Positions 1 to 6,810 of a DNA stretch of 43,852 nt are shown one piece after another; position 1 is the first letter of the stretch; each line of letters starts with the position of its first letter. The position numbers and the translations under genes are program-made. The stretch comes from a virus. Under the pieces are notes generated by a model that saw nothing but the letters and a program-made list of their open reading frames with translations, was not told the origin of the DNA and did not search any database. The stretch is taken from positions 1 to 43,852 of IMG/VR virus record IMGVR_UViG_3300050821_012333. One strand, given 5' to 3'.

Positions 1-71
1 TTTCCGGCTCAGCCCGCGTTTTCGAGTCCCCCCCCAAGGCGAAGACAGGCGACGGCGGCCGGGCGGGGGCC

Positions 72-362
72 TCAGTTGTGCATGTTGAGTTGCGCGAACG
101 GATCGATGGTCGTGTCGACTTGGCCTGTGGTGTCGGCAGCGACGGTGACTGTACCAGCTACAGGATCGACGGCGTTCACCAACCGCGTGTCGTTGCTGCC
201 ACTGAACATCGCCCATCCTGGGCTGCGCACATGCACATAGACGCCGACAGCGCAGCGCGGATCGATTGGTCGATTGGCAGCGGCGAGCGTGATGACGCAG
301 GGATTTGCTTTGCTGATCGAGATGATCTGCCCGATGAGTTGGTACTGTGTGATGCCCAACAT
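72..362 (-). CDS. Small FCCH-like beta-module protein, tail-tube-like
   Basis: A 96-residue protein. The ATG at 362 is chosen because GGAGGAG lies 6 nt upstream; a longer reading to 458 would run into the HNH gene. Residues 12-30 contain a KANPCVITLAA motif, followed by V-RSPGW and GTVTVAADTTG. The same succession (KAKPCVITVAA, PRSTGW, GALTLEDSDTT) occurs in the tail tube protein at 31000-31719. The pattern resembles the FCCH-type beta modules common in phage structural proteins. It follows the HNH gene by 14 nt and is the last leftward gene before the window edge. A structural or decoration role is inferred; nothing catalytic is visible. Confidence 0.6.
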   Translation of the reverse strand: MLGITQYQLIGQIISISKANPCVITLAAANRPIDPRCAVGVYVHVRSPGWAMFSGSNDTRLVNAVDPVAGTVTVAADTTGQVDTTIDPFAQLNMHN

Positions 363-376
363 AGCGACTCCTCCGT

Positions 377-709
377 TCAACGAGATCGAGCGAAGCCCTG
401 GTCGACGGCGGTGCGTCGCGAGTGACAGGCATGGCAGAAGGCGCGGAGGTTGCTCCACTCCAAGCGAAGGTCGGGTCGTTGCCTCACGCTCTTGATGTGA
501 TCAGCGTCGGTGCTTGGCCTGCCGCAGCGAGGCGTCGAGCACGTTGGATGGTAGGTGATGAAGCGAAGGCGAAGCGCACGCCAATCGCTATCGTAACCAC
601 GCTCTACAGATGATGGACGCTGGGCATCCTTGCGGCGCTGGCGCTCTCGCTCTGCTACGTCACGAGGCTTCCACCACGGTGGCCGATGGCTGGGCGCGCG
701 AGTGGGCAG
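377..709 (-). CDS. HNH endonuclease (packaging associated), non-standard start
   Basis: A frame of about 110 codons encodes a clear phage HNH nuclease. It begins PTRAPSHRPPWW, then has RGYDSDWR, a first Cys pair (C57, C62), the ADHI motif with catalytic His near residue 71, an EWSNLRAF stretch with the Asn, and a CHACH zinc-binding end. In HK97-type phages this protein works with the terminase at the cos site. No ATG, GTG or TTG exists in frame upstream of the conserved region. The frame is open back to a TGA about 22 codons before the CTG at 709, which is taken here as the probable start. The only in-frame GTG would remove the catalytic His. Alternatives are a -1 frameshift from the gene at 736-978, or a sequence error. 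Confidence 0.75.
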   Translation of the reverse strand: MPTRAPSHRPPWWKPRDVAERERQRRKDAQRPSSVERGYDSDWRALRLRFITYHPTCSTPRCGRPSTDADHIKSVRQRPDLRLEWSNLRAFCHACHSRRTAVDQGFARSR

Positions 710-735
710 GAGAGCTTCCCGCTGGTTTCGTAGGG

Positions 736-978
736 CTACGAAACCGGCGGCTCGGCAGGCGGCAGCACCTCAGCAGCGAGCCGATGATAGTCGGCGACCA
801 ACACGCCGAACGCTTCGTCGCTGGTGTTGGCGTATTGGTGAAAGGCGATCACGCGCTCGTAGACGAGCGGATCGCAGGTCTTGCGGAAGTCGTAAACCTG
901 CTTGTTGAGGCGGGCGCGCTCTGCGTCGGCGGCGGCGTCCTGCTGCTCGACGGTGCTCATCGGCTGCTGCTCGGTCAT
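736..978 (-). CDS. Hypothetical 80-aa protein
   Basis: An 80-residue acidic/alanine-rich protein starting MTEQQPMSTVEQQ. The ATG at 978 has AGAGGAT 6 nt upstream; the longer reading from 1023 lacks such a site. The middle is predicted helical (DAERARLNKQVYDFRK) and the C-terminus is proline-rich. It lies just upstream of the HNH gene and its stop is 27 nt before the presumed CTG start there, so translation of the two could be coupled. I do not recognise the family. Confidence 0.6.
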   Translation of the reverse strand: MTEQQPMSTVEQQDAAADAERARLNKQVYDFRKTCDPLVYERVIAFHQYANTSDEAFGVLVADYHRLAAEVLPPAEPPVS

Positions 979-1033
979 CGCACGATCCTCTTCGGACACA
1001 ACTACCCGTCCGCAAACTGTCAAAGGATTTTCG

Positions 1034-1561
1034 CTATGTCAAACCTGGGTTGCTCGTCGAGACCATGATCGTGTGCCGCTCGCGCTTGGCGCTCACCGCC
1101 TTGTCGACGTCGGTGCGGATCGCTTCCCACAGGTTTAGAGCGCCCTTCAGCATCGGCATTTCATGAATGCCGAGCGGCAACTCGTCTTCGATCCAGCAGA
1201 CCACGATGGGCGCGCGGCGCATGAAGCGGCGCTCGAACTTCGACGCCCAGGCGAGGTAGATCGTCGCCAGCCTGAGCTCACGCGGTCCCATCTCGACGGT
1301 GCCGCGACCGACGCGTTCGAGGTCGAGCGGTCGATAGCCAAGCTCTTTTGTCAGTGCGCGATAGGCTTCGACGATCTCGACGCCAGCCTCGTGCTGGTTG
1401 GGATCGATGCCGCCGGCCTCAGGACCGAGCCTCAGCAACTCGGCCATCGTCCAGGGCTGCAACTTCGCCAGCGTTTCAGGGGTGGGATCGACGCGCTCAG
1501 CACGAACGACGTTGGCTCGACGGCGGCGCTCAGCACGGCGCTTGGCTCGGTTCTTCGCCAT
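1034..1561 (-). CDS. Hypothetical protein with basic N-terminus
   Basis: A 175-residue protein with a strongly basic first 20 residues (KNRAKRRAERRRR), then a mixed helical body containing WASKFERRFMRRAP and CWIEDELPLGIHEMP. GGGAGGT, located within the end of the preceding small gene, is its ribosome binding site. It lies in the leftward block between the small membrane gene (stop 4 nt upstream) and the 80-aa gene. The basic N-terminus could bind nucleic acid, but no named domain is recognised. Confidence 0.6.
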   Translation of the reverse strand: MAKNRAKRRAERRRRANVVRAERVDPTPETLAKLQPWTMAELLRLGPEAGGIDPNQHEAGVEIVEAYRALTKELGYRPLDLERVGRGTVEMGPRELRLATIYLAWASKFERRFMRRAPIVVCWIEDELPLGIHEMPMLKGALNLWEAIRTDVDKAVSAKRERHTIMVSTSNPGLT

Positions 1562-1564
1562 CGC

Positions 1565-1651
1565 TCAACCTCCCAAAAACGCGGCGACGGCCAAGCATAG
1601 CGCGCCGGCCAAGAACAACAGCAGCAGGACGACGATGAACACTCGGTTCAT
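1565..1651 (-). CDS. 28-aa single-span membrane peptide
   Basis: A very short gene of 28 codons. The product begins MNRVFIVVLLLLFLAGALC and ends AVAAFLGG, so nearly all of it is one hydrophobic helix with a single Arg at the N-terminal side. The start overlaps the stop of the upstream gene as ATGA, and GAGGAG lies upstream at good spacing. The stop is followed 3 nt later by the next ATG. The tight coupling on both sides supports it being translated. The function is unknown; it could be a membrane anchor or toxin-like peptide. Confidence 0.6.
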   Translation of the reverse strand: MNRVFIVVLLLLFLAGALCLAVAAFLGG

Positions 1652-1854
1652 AGCGGCAACTCCTCGTGGCCATCATCGGCGCGTGAGCGGGTGAACGAGT
1701 GCCATTCGACCCAGGTGATCGGCGTGCCAAATTCAGCGGCGAGCGCTTCGATTTGCTGCCACCACACGGCAGCGTCATCGGGGATTGCGCCGTGTCGCTG
1801 ACGCCGGGCGCTGCTCAGCATGTGAACGCGGTCGAGAAGCTCGCGGCGCGTCAC
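1648..1854 (-). CDS. Hypothetical 68-aa protein
   Basis: A 68-residue protein, MTRRELLDRVHML..., with a WWQQIEALAAEFGTP segment and a C-terminus rich in charged residues. It starts in an ATGA overlap with the YdaU-like gene and ends in an ATGA overlap with the 28-aa membrane gene. It is therefore part of one translationally coupled leftward operon. No domain is recognised. Confidence 0.6.
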   Translation of the reverse strand: MTRRELLDRVHMLSSARRQRHGAIPDDAAVWWQQIEALAAEFGTPITWVEWHSFTRSRADDGHEELPL

Positions 1855-2495
1855 GACTCGCCCTTCATGAACCGGGAGCGGGCTTTGGCAGCCAGAGCTT
1901 CGAGCGTCGGGTTGGATTTGGCAGGCGCGCGAGCCTGAGCCGCCTGCGGCTTGGGCGAGGGCTCGCGCGCGGCCTCAGTATGGTTGGTAGATACAGACTC
2001 ATGATCTTTGATAGTTGATGGTTGATAGTTACGAACGGGCGTTCCCGTAACCCTATTGAAATCGCTCGATCTTTTTCGCGGATCGTCGCTCTCATCCGGC
2101 GATGATCGGCGGATGATCGGCGGATGAGCGCCCACTCGACTTTTGCCCACAGCCCTGCGCACAGCCCCTGAGGCGCGGCCGGCGCGTCGGGCATCCTCGA
2201 TCCGCTCAGCGGCAAGACCAAGCTCGCGGTCGGCGCGGCCGTTGCTCAGCCGGCCATCGGCGGTGAACCGCAACTTGCCCTTTTTGATCAGCGCGGCGGC
2301 GATGCGCTGCATCGCATGAGGCCGGCTGCAGCAGGCGTGGGCGAGCCGCCGCCAGTCAGCGTCGACCGGGCCGCCGGTCGAGTAGATCATGTTGAGCACG
2401 ACGTTGTAGAGCCCGTGCTCCTCAGTCGTGAGCCGGCCGAAGGTGCCGCCGATGTATTCGTCGGGCGACCAGTCGATGCGGCGCACCTTGCTCAC
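1851..2495 (-). CDS. DUF1376 (YdaU-like) replication-associated protein
   Basis: A 214-residue protein starting at a GTG that overlaps the stop of the resolvase gene (GTGA). Residues 1-75 match the DUF1376/YdaU pattern: SKVRRIDWSPDEYIGGTFG, then LTTEEHGLYNVVLNMIY and a winged-helix-like stretch with RIAAALIKKGKLRFTADGRLSN. The rest is a low-complexity tail rich in Arg, Ser and Pro that ends ALAAKARSRFMKGES. Family members lie in phage replication modules and are thought to help helicase loading, like DnaT or lambda O-type proteins. Its place between a RuvC-like resolvase and small genes fits that. The function is inferred. Confidence 0.7.
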   Translation of the reverse strand: MSKVRRIDWSPDEYIGGTFGRLTTEEHGLYNVVLNMIYSTGGPVDADWRRLAHACCSRPHAMQRIAAALIKKGKLRFTADGRLSNGRADRELGLAAERIEDARRAGRASGAVRRAVGKSRVGAHPPIIRRSSPDESDDPRKRSSDFNRVTGTPVRNYQPSTIKDHESVSTNHTEAAREPSPKPQAAQARAPAKSNPTLEALAAKARSRFMKGES

Positions 2496-3115
2496 GGTTT
2501 GATCTTTCCGGCGACGATGGCGCGCAATTCGGCGGTGTCGAACGGCCGGTCTGGCCACTCGCGCGCTGGCACATTTCGGCGGCGCTGTCCCGGACGAGTC
2601 CGTTGCGGATTTTGCACAAACACGTCGAGTTGCGCCGGCTCGCAATGCTCGAAGGCGACCAGGGCGACGCCGCATGCGTCGGCCTCATGCTCGGTGGCGA
2701 CGATGAAGTCGCGGCGCACGGCGGCGGCGATCATGTCCTTCTTCGATGCCTTGCCTTGCCCGGCGAGCGCCACCTTGACGGTCGAGGGATGGCATTCGAC
2801 GCAGCGCTTGCCGTAGCCAAAGCAAACCTTCTCGGTGAGCATCGCCCAGCCGTAGGACATGCGGATCGCGCGTTGCTTCTCGAATGTCTTGTTGCGCGGC
2901 AGGATCGGGGCCTCGAACGCCACGACCTCGGGCCGGTGATCGAGCAGCATCTTGATCAGCCAACACTCGAAGGCGAGCGCCATCGGACCGAAGTCGTCGC
3001 GCGCGCTCTTGTGACGCTGAGGCGCGTGCCAAGTGTCGTGCGCCGTCAGCGCCGAGCGATCAGCGAAGAACGCCCAGCCTACATGGGTCGATAGATCGAG
3101 CGCGAGCAGCCGCAC
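2492..3115 (-). CDS. RuvC-like Holliday junction resolvase
   Basis: A 207-residue protein with an RNase H-like fold signature. D7 lies in LALDLSTHVGWA, E68 in VVAFEAP, a K-rich strand at STVKVALAGQGKASKKDM, and the final acidic residue D146 in EHEADACGVALVA. These are the expected metal-binding positions of RuvC-type resolvases encoded by phages, which cleave branched DNA before packaging or during recombination. The last 45 residues (QNPQRTRPGQRRRN...) are a basic extension not typical of the core family. The stop overlaps the next GTG. Confidence 0.8.
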   Translation of the reverse strand: MRLLALDLSTHVGWAFFADRSALTAHDTWHAPQRHKSARDDFGPMALAFECWLIKMLLDHRPEVVAFEAPILPRNKTFEKQRAIRMSYGWAMLTEKVCFGYGKRCVECHPSTVKVALAGQGKASKKDMIAAAVRRDFIVATEHEADACGVALVAFEHCEPAQLDVFVQNPQRTRPGQRRRNVPAREWPDRPFDTAELRAIVAGKIKP

Positions 3116-3121
3116 ATCACG

Positions 3122-3667
3122 TCACGCGTTGCGGAGGCTCTCGCGGTTCTCTTCCTGGCCCAGGTCGTAACCGACCCTCCATGAAGCGAACGCCTCGGTG
3201 CCGAGTTGATACGCGCACTCGTAGATGCTGCCGCCGGCACGGCCGATGCGATAGCCCTGCAGGTTGGCGTTGACCGGCTCAGGCCAGTCGGGCGTGCGGA
3301 AAAGCTCGAGTTGCTCGGACAGCGGCGACTTCATCAAGCGCAGCCAATCGCCGGTCGCGCTGTATTCGGCGGCGACGTCGGCGTGCGCGCGTTTGTTGAG
3401 CCGGCGCGCCTGCTTCAGCGCGTCGACATCGCAGCCGTCATCCTTCGCGCCGGCATAGACGTTCGACAACTGGCTCTTGAGCTTCTTGGTGGCCTCGGCC
3501 GATTTGTCGTAGGCGGCCTCGGCGGTGTTTACCTTAGCCAGCCACCGCAGCTTCACCTCGTCCGGCGGCCCTCCGCCGGGCAGGCCGAGCCCGCTGTTGT
3601 GTCCCTTGCCGTTTGCCTTTGGAGCCTTGCGCTTTTTTGACGTGCTGCTTTTTGCCCGCTCGGCCAT
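3122..3667 (-). CDS. GapR-like (DUF2312-type) DNA-binding protein
   Basis: A 181-residue protein. A Lys-rich N-terminus contains the motif GHNSG seen in many alphaproteobacterial phage proteins. Residues 50-105 (LKSQLSNVYAGAKDDG, then DVDALKQARRLNKR) match the pattern of GapR/DUF2312 proteins, which bind AT-rich overtwisted DNA as alpha-helical dimers. The C-terminal 70 residues are different from GapR and unknown. The ATG has GGGAGGA 7 nt upstream, which firmly supports this start, although it lies 134 nt inside the upstream HTH gene. A role in replication or nucleoid control is inferred. Confidence 0.65.
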   Translation of the reverse strand: MAERAKSSTSKKRKAPKANGKGHNSGLGLPGGGPPDEVKLRWLAKVNTAEAAYDKSAEATKKLKSQLSNVYAGAKDDGCDVDALKQARRLNKRAHADVAAEYSATGDWLRLMKSPLSEQLELFRTPDWPEPVNANLQGYRIGRAGGSIYECAYQLGTEAFASWRVGYDLGQEENRESLRNA

Positions 3668-3917
3668 TGGACTTCCTCCCGCTCGTTGGTTTCGGCTCGT
3701 CGATCAGTGATGGCACAGAGGCGTCGAGCCAAGCGGATGGAAGATTTGCGCCGTAGCGATTGGCAACAGCGCGAAACCGCGGTCGATAGCGAAAGGCGAT
3801 GCCGCGCGTGCGCCAGTTGAACAGGCGCTTCGTGCTGATGCCGCCGAGGGCGCGCACGGCGAGCGCCGGGCTGCCGGTCTGTGCGATCAGAAAATTCACG
3901 AGGTCTTCGTCGCTCAT
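3534..3917 (-). CDS. Cro/carph-isopro-like HTH protein, first leftward gene
   Basis: A 127-residue protein. The first 60 residues carry a helix-turn-helix pattern: DLVNFLIAQTGSPALAVRALG, ISTKRLFNWRTRGIA, then FRAVANRYG. This resembles small Cro-like or carph-isopro regulators of alphaproteobacterial phages. The C-terminal 60 residues are a Lys/Arg/Gly tail encoded across the start of the next gene (134-nt overlap in another frame). The ATG at 917 of this kilobase has no good ribosome binding site, suggesting weak or leaderless translation. It directly faces the control region with tandem 10-bp repeats, so an autoregulatory role is likely. Confidence 0.6.
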   Translation of the reverse strand: MSDEDLVNFLIAQTGSPALAVRALGGISTKRLFNWRTRGIAFRYRPRFRAVANRYGANLPSAWLDASVPSLIDEPKPTSGRKSNGRAGKKQHVKKAQGSKGKRQGTQQRARPARRRAAGRGEAAVAG

Positions 3918-4140
3918 GCTCGCGCTTTAAGAAACGAAATGTGAGTCGTCCACTGATTTCGGCCCGCTGAAAAAAATATTTTTGGGCGAGTTTGTTTCCC
4001 TCCGCTTCTCATCGTTCCCCATCGTTTCCCATCGTTTTTTTCATTGCGCGTCGGATTGGGCGGCGGGACTTGTCGCCGCGTTTCGAGTGGGCGTAGGAGT
4101 CGACTCACTCGACGAACGCGTGAAGGGGAGAGGCAACAGA
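3918..4140. promoter_or_regulatory. Divergent control region between leftward and rightward genes
   Basis: A 223-nt region with leftward genes on one side and rightward genes on the other, so it must hold at least two promoters. It contains a 12-bp AT palindrome (AAAAATATTTTT, 3972-3983) bracketed by GCCC/GGGC. Three 10-bp direct repeats starting CATCGTT follow at 4010, 4020 and 4030. A related GTTTCCC lies at 3994. Exact spacing of one helical turn suggests side-by-side binding of a regulator. Clear sigma-70 boxes could not be assigned. Readings of an ORF across this region (3914-4108, minus) were rejected. Confidence 0.65.
4010..4039 (+). repeat. Three 10-bp tandem repeats, candidate operator
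   Basis: Three consecutive copies of a 10-bp unit beginning CATCGTT, differing only in the last three bases (CCC, TCC, TTT). The period is exactly 10 bp, which places each copy on the same DNA face. They sit about 100 nt upstream of the first rightward gene and about 95 nt from the leftward HTH gene. Confidence 0.7.
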
Positions 4141-4260
4141 ATGTTTCCAGCAGTGCCAGCCGCGAAACGTCGCCGCCGTCGCCGCGTGATCAGCGTCGCT
4201 TGGTACCTCGGCATCTTCATCGTCTTCCTGGCCGCGTTCGACATGATGGGCGGGCGATGA
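4141..4260 (+). CDS. 39-aa basic membrane peptide, first rightward gene
   Basis: A 39-residue product: an N-terminal MFPAVPAAK followed by six Arg, then one hydrophobic helix (VISVAWYLGIFIVFLAAF) and a short tail. The ATG at 4141 is preceded by GGGGAGAGG at suitable spacing; a longer in-frame start at 3982 would cross the control region and is not accepted. The stop overlaps the next ATG. The Arg cluster before a single span suggests a cytoplasmic N-terminus. The function is unknown. Confidence 0.6.
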   Translation: MFPAVPAAKRRRRRRVISVAWYLGIFIVFLAAFDMMGGR

Positions 4261-4586
4261 TGATGAAGGACGCGCCCACCACGAAGGCTAAGCAGCGCGA
4301 CGCGCTCGCGCACGCCAATCGGATGCTGCGCTATGCCTACGCCACCGAGTCGTGGTCGCAAGTCGACGCCGTGATCGCGCTGCTCGATCAACTCAGCGTC
4401 GAGATGCGCAATCGGCCGCCGCTGCAGCGCGGACGTGTCACCGCCGACAGCGTCACACCAGCCAAGGTCGCCGAGGTCCTGGCGCTGCGCGCCGAGCAGC
4501 CGAAGCTGGCGCAAAAGGAAATCGCCCTGCGCCTGAGGATCGACGTCGGTCGAGTCTCTGAAATCCTGCACGGCAAGCGGACATGA
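4257..4586 (+). CDS. Small HTH protein (GRVSEIL-type)
   Basis: A 109-residue protein starting MMMKDAPTTKAKQRD, overlapping the previous stop. Residues 35-55 form a helix (QVDAVIALLDQLSVEM). The C-terminal 45 residues end in an HTH of the type QKEIALRLRIDVGRVSEIL-GKR, seen in small phage and alphaproteobacterial DNA-binding proteins. The position as second rightward gene suits an early regulator. A longer reading from 4044 is rejected because its N-terminus is only the antisense-like frame of the 39-aa gene. Confidence 0.65.
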   Translation: MMMKDAPTTKAKQRDALAHANRMLRYAYATESWSQVDAVIALLDQLSVEMRNRPPLQRGRVTADSVTPAKVAEVLALRAEQPKLAQKEIALRLRIDVGRVSEILHGKRT

Positions 4587-4633
4587 ATACCGCCGGCAAT
4601 TCCGCCGGTGGTTCGCCTGAGGAGACCACCACC

Positions 4634-5014
4634 ATGACCGACAACAACTCAATCGGACGTCGCCCGCCGTCGCTGCCCACCGAGTTGAGTGGATGGAAGT
4701 TGAAGGTCAAAAATCGGCAGACGTTTAACGACCGCGTGCAGGCTTTGCATGAAGCGCTGATCAGCGACGAGAAACTCAAGGACGAGTATTTGGCACTGCT
4801 CTTCGGCGTCGATGAAGGCAGCTACGTCGAGGGCAGTGAGGAGGCCGACGACTTCAGCGCCGCCACCATGCTTCGCAACTACGCCACGCGCCAGCACGAC
4901 ACCGTGGTTGAGAAGGCCAAGCTGCATCCGGTGCAGCGCGCGCTCAGGGTCGTGCTGCGGCGTTACGTAGACGGCAGCCGCAGCGACCGCGCCCAACAGA
5001 TGGCTGCCGAATGA
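4634..5014 (+). CDS. Hypothetical 126-aa protein
   Basis: A 126-residue protein starting MTDNNSIGRRPPSLPTELSGWKLK. GAGGAG lies at good distance before this ATG. An earlier in-frame ATG at 4583 overlaps the upstream stop and would add 17 residues, but has a weaker site. The body is acidic and helical (LHEALISDEKLKDEYLALLFGVDEG), and a basic C-terminal helix contains RALRVVLRRYVDG. It overlaps the ParB-like gene by 4 nt. No family is recognised. Confidence 0.6.
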   Translation: MTDNNSIGRRPPSLPTELSGWKLKVKNRQTFNDRVQALHEALISDEKLKDEYLALLFGVDEGSYVEGSEEADDFSAATMLRNYATRQHDTVVEKAKLHPVQRALRVVLRRYVDGSRSDRAQQMAAE

Positions 5015-6108
5015 ACGACCGCATCCGCAGGCTGCTGACCGACAACATCCGCGTCGATGATGCGCGCGACGACGACGAGTTGCGCGCGTCGCTGAAGACG
5101 CTGGGATGGATCTCGTCGTTTCCCGCGATCAAGGACGAACGTGGCGTCGTCCTGGTCGGCCACCGCCGCCTGCGGATCGCGGCTGAAGAGAAGATTGAAC
5201 CCAAGGTCGATGTGCTGATCTTGGGCGATGGTGACGCCGCCGATGCCGACCGGGTGAAGATCGCGCTCGCGTCGAACATCGGTGGCAAGCCGCTCACGCC
5301 AAAGGACCGGCGACGCATCGCAGAGCACCTGTATGGCGAGCGCGAGTGGACGATGGAGCGCATCGGCGCGGCGCTCGGCGTGAGCCACCAGACGATAGGC
5401 CGCGACCTCGGTAATTTGTCCATGACGGACAAATCAAAACGTCAGCCCAAGACGGCCACCAATCCCAAGGGCTCGGGCCGGCCGAAGGGTGTCAAAGCCC
5501 GCACGCGCAACGACGATGTGCCGCCCGAGCAGCGCGACCGGATCGCCGCGAAGGTGCTCGACGAGGGCAAGACTTGGGACGAGGTGCAGGCCGAGGAGGG
5601 TGTTTCAGCGACCATCGTGCGGCGGGCGAAAGCCTACGAGCTAGGCCGGCGCGCCGCCAAGGCAGATCCCGAGATCGACCCGGCTACGCTCTCGAAGTCG
5701 GCGCAGGAAAAACTTGCCGCTGCGAAGCGTCAAATGCAGCGCCGCCTTGACGCGGAGTTTGAGCGGGCCACTCGCAAGCACGTCGACGACTGGCTGGCCG
5801 ATGAAGTCCCGCGACGCTTCGACGAACTGATGGCCATCTATCAGACGGTTCTCGGTCGACGCAGTCGTGGCATCATGAAGGCCGCCGAGTTTCGGTTGAT
5901 CTCAAGCTGCCTGCATCCAGACAGCCGCGCCGGCACGAGCGAGCGCAAACTCGCCGAGGCCTTCGACGTCATCCAGAAACATAAGTTGCTTCTCGTCGAC
6001 GAAACCACGGTGCCGACGCCGTCGCCGCACGGCCTGCCGAGGACTGCCGCCGAATGGATGGCGGCCCGACAGAAACGACGCGCGAAGGCGCGGGGAGTGA
6101 TGCGATGA
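5011..6108 (+). CDS. ParB-like domain regulator with HTH
   Basis: A 365-residue protein. Residues 15-75 form a ParB/sulfiredoxin-like domain (LRASLKTLGWISSFPAI, then VLVGHRRLRIAAE with the GHRR box). Residues 95-130 contain an HTH (LTPKDRRRIAEHLYG, MERIGAALGVSHQTIGRDL). A second HTH-like segment lies at 185-210 (KTWDEVQAEEGVSATIVRRA). The C-terminal half is helical and basic. ParB-like phage proteins act as transcription or DNA-processing factors; no ParA partner is present, so plasmid-type partition is unlikely. Starts in an ATGA overlap. Confidence 0.75.
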   Translation: MNDRIRRLLTDNIRVDDARDDDELRASLKTLGWISSFPAIKDERGVVLVGHRRLRIAAEEKIEPKVDVLILGDGDAADADRVKIALASNIGGKPLTPKDRRRIAEHLYGEREWTMERIGAALGVSHQTIGRDLGNLSMTDKSKRQPKTATNPKGSGRPKGVKARTRNDDVPPEQRDRIAAKVLDEGKTWDEVQAEEGVSATIVRRAKAYELGRRAAKADPEIDPATLSKSAQEKLAAAKRQMQRRLDAEFERATRKHVDDWLADEVPRRFDELMAIYQTVLGRRSRGIMKAAEFRLISSCLHPDSRAGTSERKLAEAFDVIQKHKLLLVDETTVPTPSPHGLPRTAAEWMAARQKRRAKARGVMR

Positions 6109-6383
6109 TGCCGAAGCGCCGCCGCCGCAGGCGCAGCAACACGCAGGTCGTGGCCGCGCGCACGCTGATCGACATCAAGCAGCGCAAGCTCGCCTTCCTG
6201 CGCGAAGTTTCATCCATCCTGTCCGACGCGCTCGGCTTCACCGTGAAGGTGTCGCTGAGCAAGCCGGATCGCATGGCCGGCCTGTCGCCTGATCAGCGGC
6301 GGGCCGCTCGAATGACAGCCAAGGAGGCGCGGCGGCAGATCGTCCAGTCCGCCTTCGCGCCGTTCACCAGCGAGCCCGAGTGA
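6105..6383 (+). CDS. Basic hypothetical protein
   Basis: A 92-residue protein beginning MMPKRRRRRRSNTQ, so strongly basic at the N-terminus, with a helical middle (ARTLIDIKQRKLAFLREVSSIL) and a second helix near RMTAKEARRQIVQSAF. The ATG at 6105 overlaps the ParB-like stop and has GGGGAG upstream; the longer frame from 6054 is not needed. A nucleic-acid-binding role is possible from charge alone. The family is not recognised. Confidence 0.55.
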   Translation: MMPKRRRRRRSNTQVVAARTLIDIKQRKLAFLREVSSILSDALGFTVKVSLSKPDRMAGLSPDQRRAARMTAKEARRQIVQSAFAPFTSEPE

Positions 6384-6595
6384 TGAAGCTGCCCGAGCGT
6401 CTGCCGTGCCCGTGCGGCTCAGAGCTTTCGCCGGTCGCCTGGAAAAAGCGCAGCGTCAGCAATCTCTTTCGGCTGCGCTGCCCACGCTGCGGCTTGCAGC
6501 CGACGGTCTCCTCAGCGCGGCATGAGGCGGCGGTGGAACGGTGGAACGAAGCGGTCGTGCTGAAGCGTGACCTGAAGCGGCGAGGTGCGCCATGA
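6383..6595 (+). CDS. Lar-like restriction alleviation zinc protein
   Basis: A 70-residue zinc-ribbon protein. Two Cys pairs (CPCGS near residue 10 and CPRCG near residue 34) are followed by ARHEAAVERWNEAV. That is the A/W-N ending typical of Lar-family restriction alleviation proteins, which reduce host type I restriction. The ATG overlaps the previous stop by one base (TGATG); a GTG three bases upstream is also possible. Its presence along with a phage methyltransferase suggests host restriction is a real pressure. The family assignment rests on pattern only. Confidence 0.6.
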   Translation: MKLPERLPCPCGSELSPVAWKKRSVSNLFRLRCPRCGLQPTVSSARHEAAVERWNEAVVLKRDLKRRGAP

Positions 6596-6810
6596 CTGAG
6601 CCTGATCCTGCCTTCGCGGTCGGCGTTGCCCAGCGTATCCACCCGCTGCTGGCCGGGCTTCCGCCGCAGGTGCAAGGCGCAGCCCTGGCCGACCTGCTGG
6701 CGACTTGGCTCGCCGGTCACGAGCCCGAACTGCGCGAGGCGCTGCTCGATCTTCACATCCACACGGTGCGCGAGCTTGTGCCGATCAACGAGGCGATGCG
6801 CCGTGGCTGA
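6592..6810 (+). CDS. Hypothetical 72-aa helical protein
   Basis: A 72-residue protein starting MTEPDPAFAVGVAQRIHPLLAG, largely amphipathic helix (QGAALADLLATWLAGHEPELREALLDLH). Starts in an ATGA overlap with the Lar-like gene and ends 8 nt inside the next gene. This kind of small acidic helical protein occurs in rhizobial phages; no function is known to me. Confidence 0.55.
   Translation: MTEPDPAFAVGVAQRIHPLLAGLPPQVQGAALADLLATWLAGHEPELREALLDLHIHTVRELVPINEAMRRG

Noticed and set aside
422-1068. Plus-strand frames at 422-613 and 610-1068
   Set aside because: Antisense to the HNH and 80-aa genes; no ribosome sites.
3914-4108. 64-aa frame on the minus strand across the divergent control region
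   Set aside because: It covers the tandem repeats and AT palindrome, has no ribosome site and a composition unlike a protein.
5011-6108. Plasmid-like ParAB partition system
   Set aside because: Only ParB-type domains are present (5011 and 42339); no ParA ATPase or clear parS set was found, so phage regulator roles are preferred.
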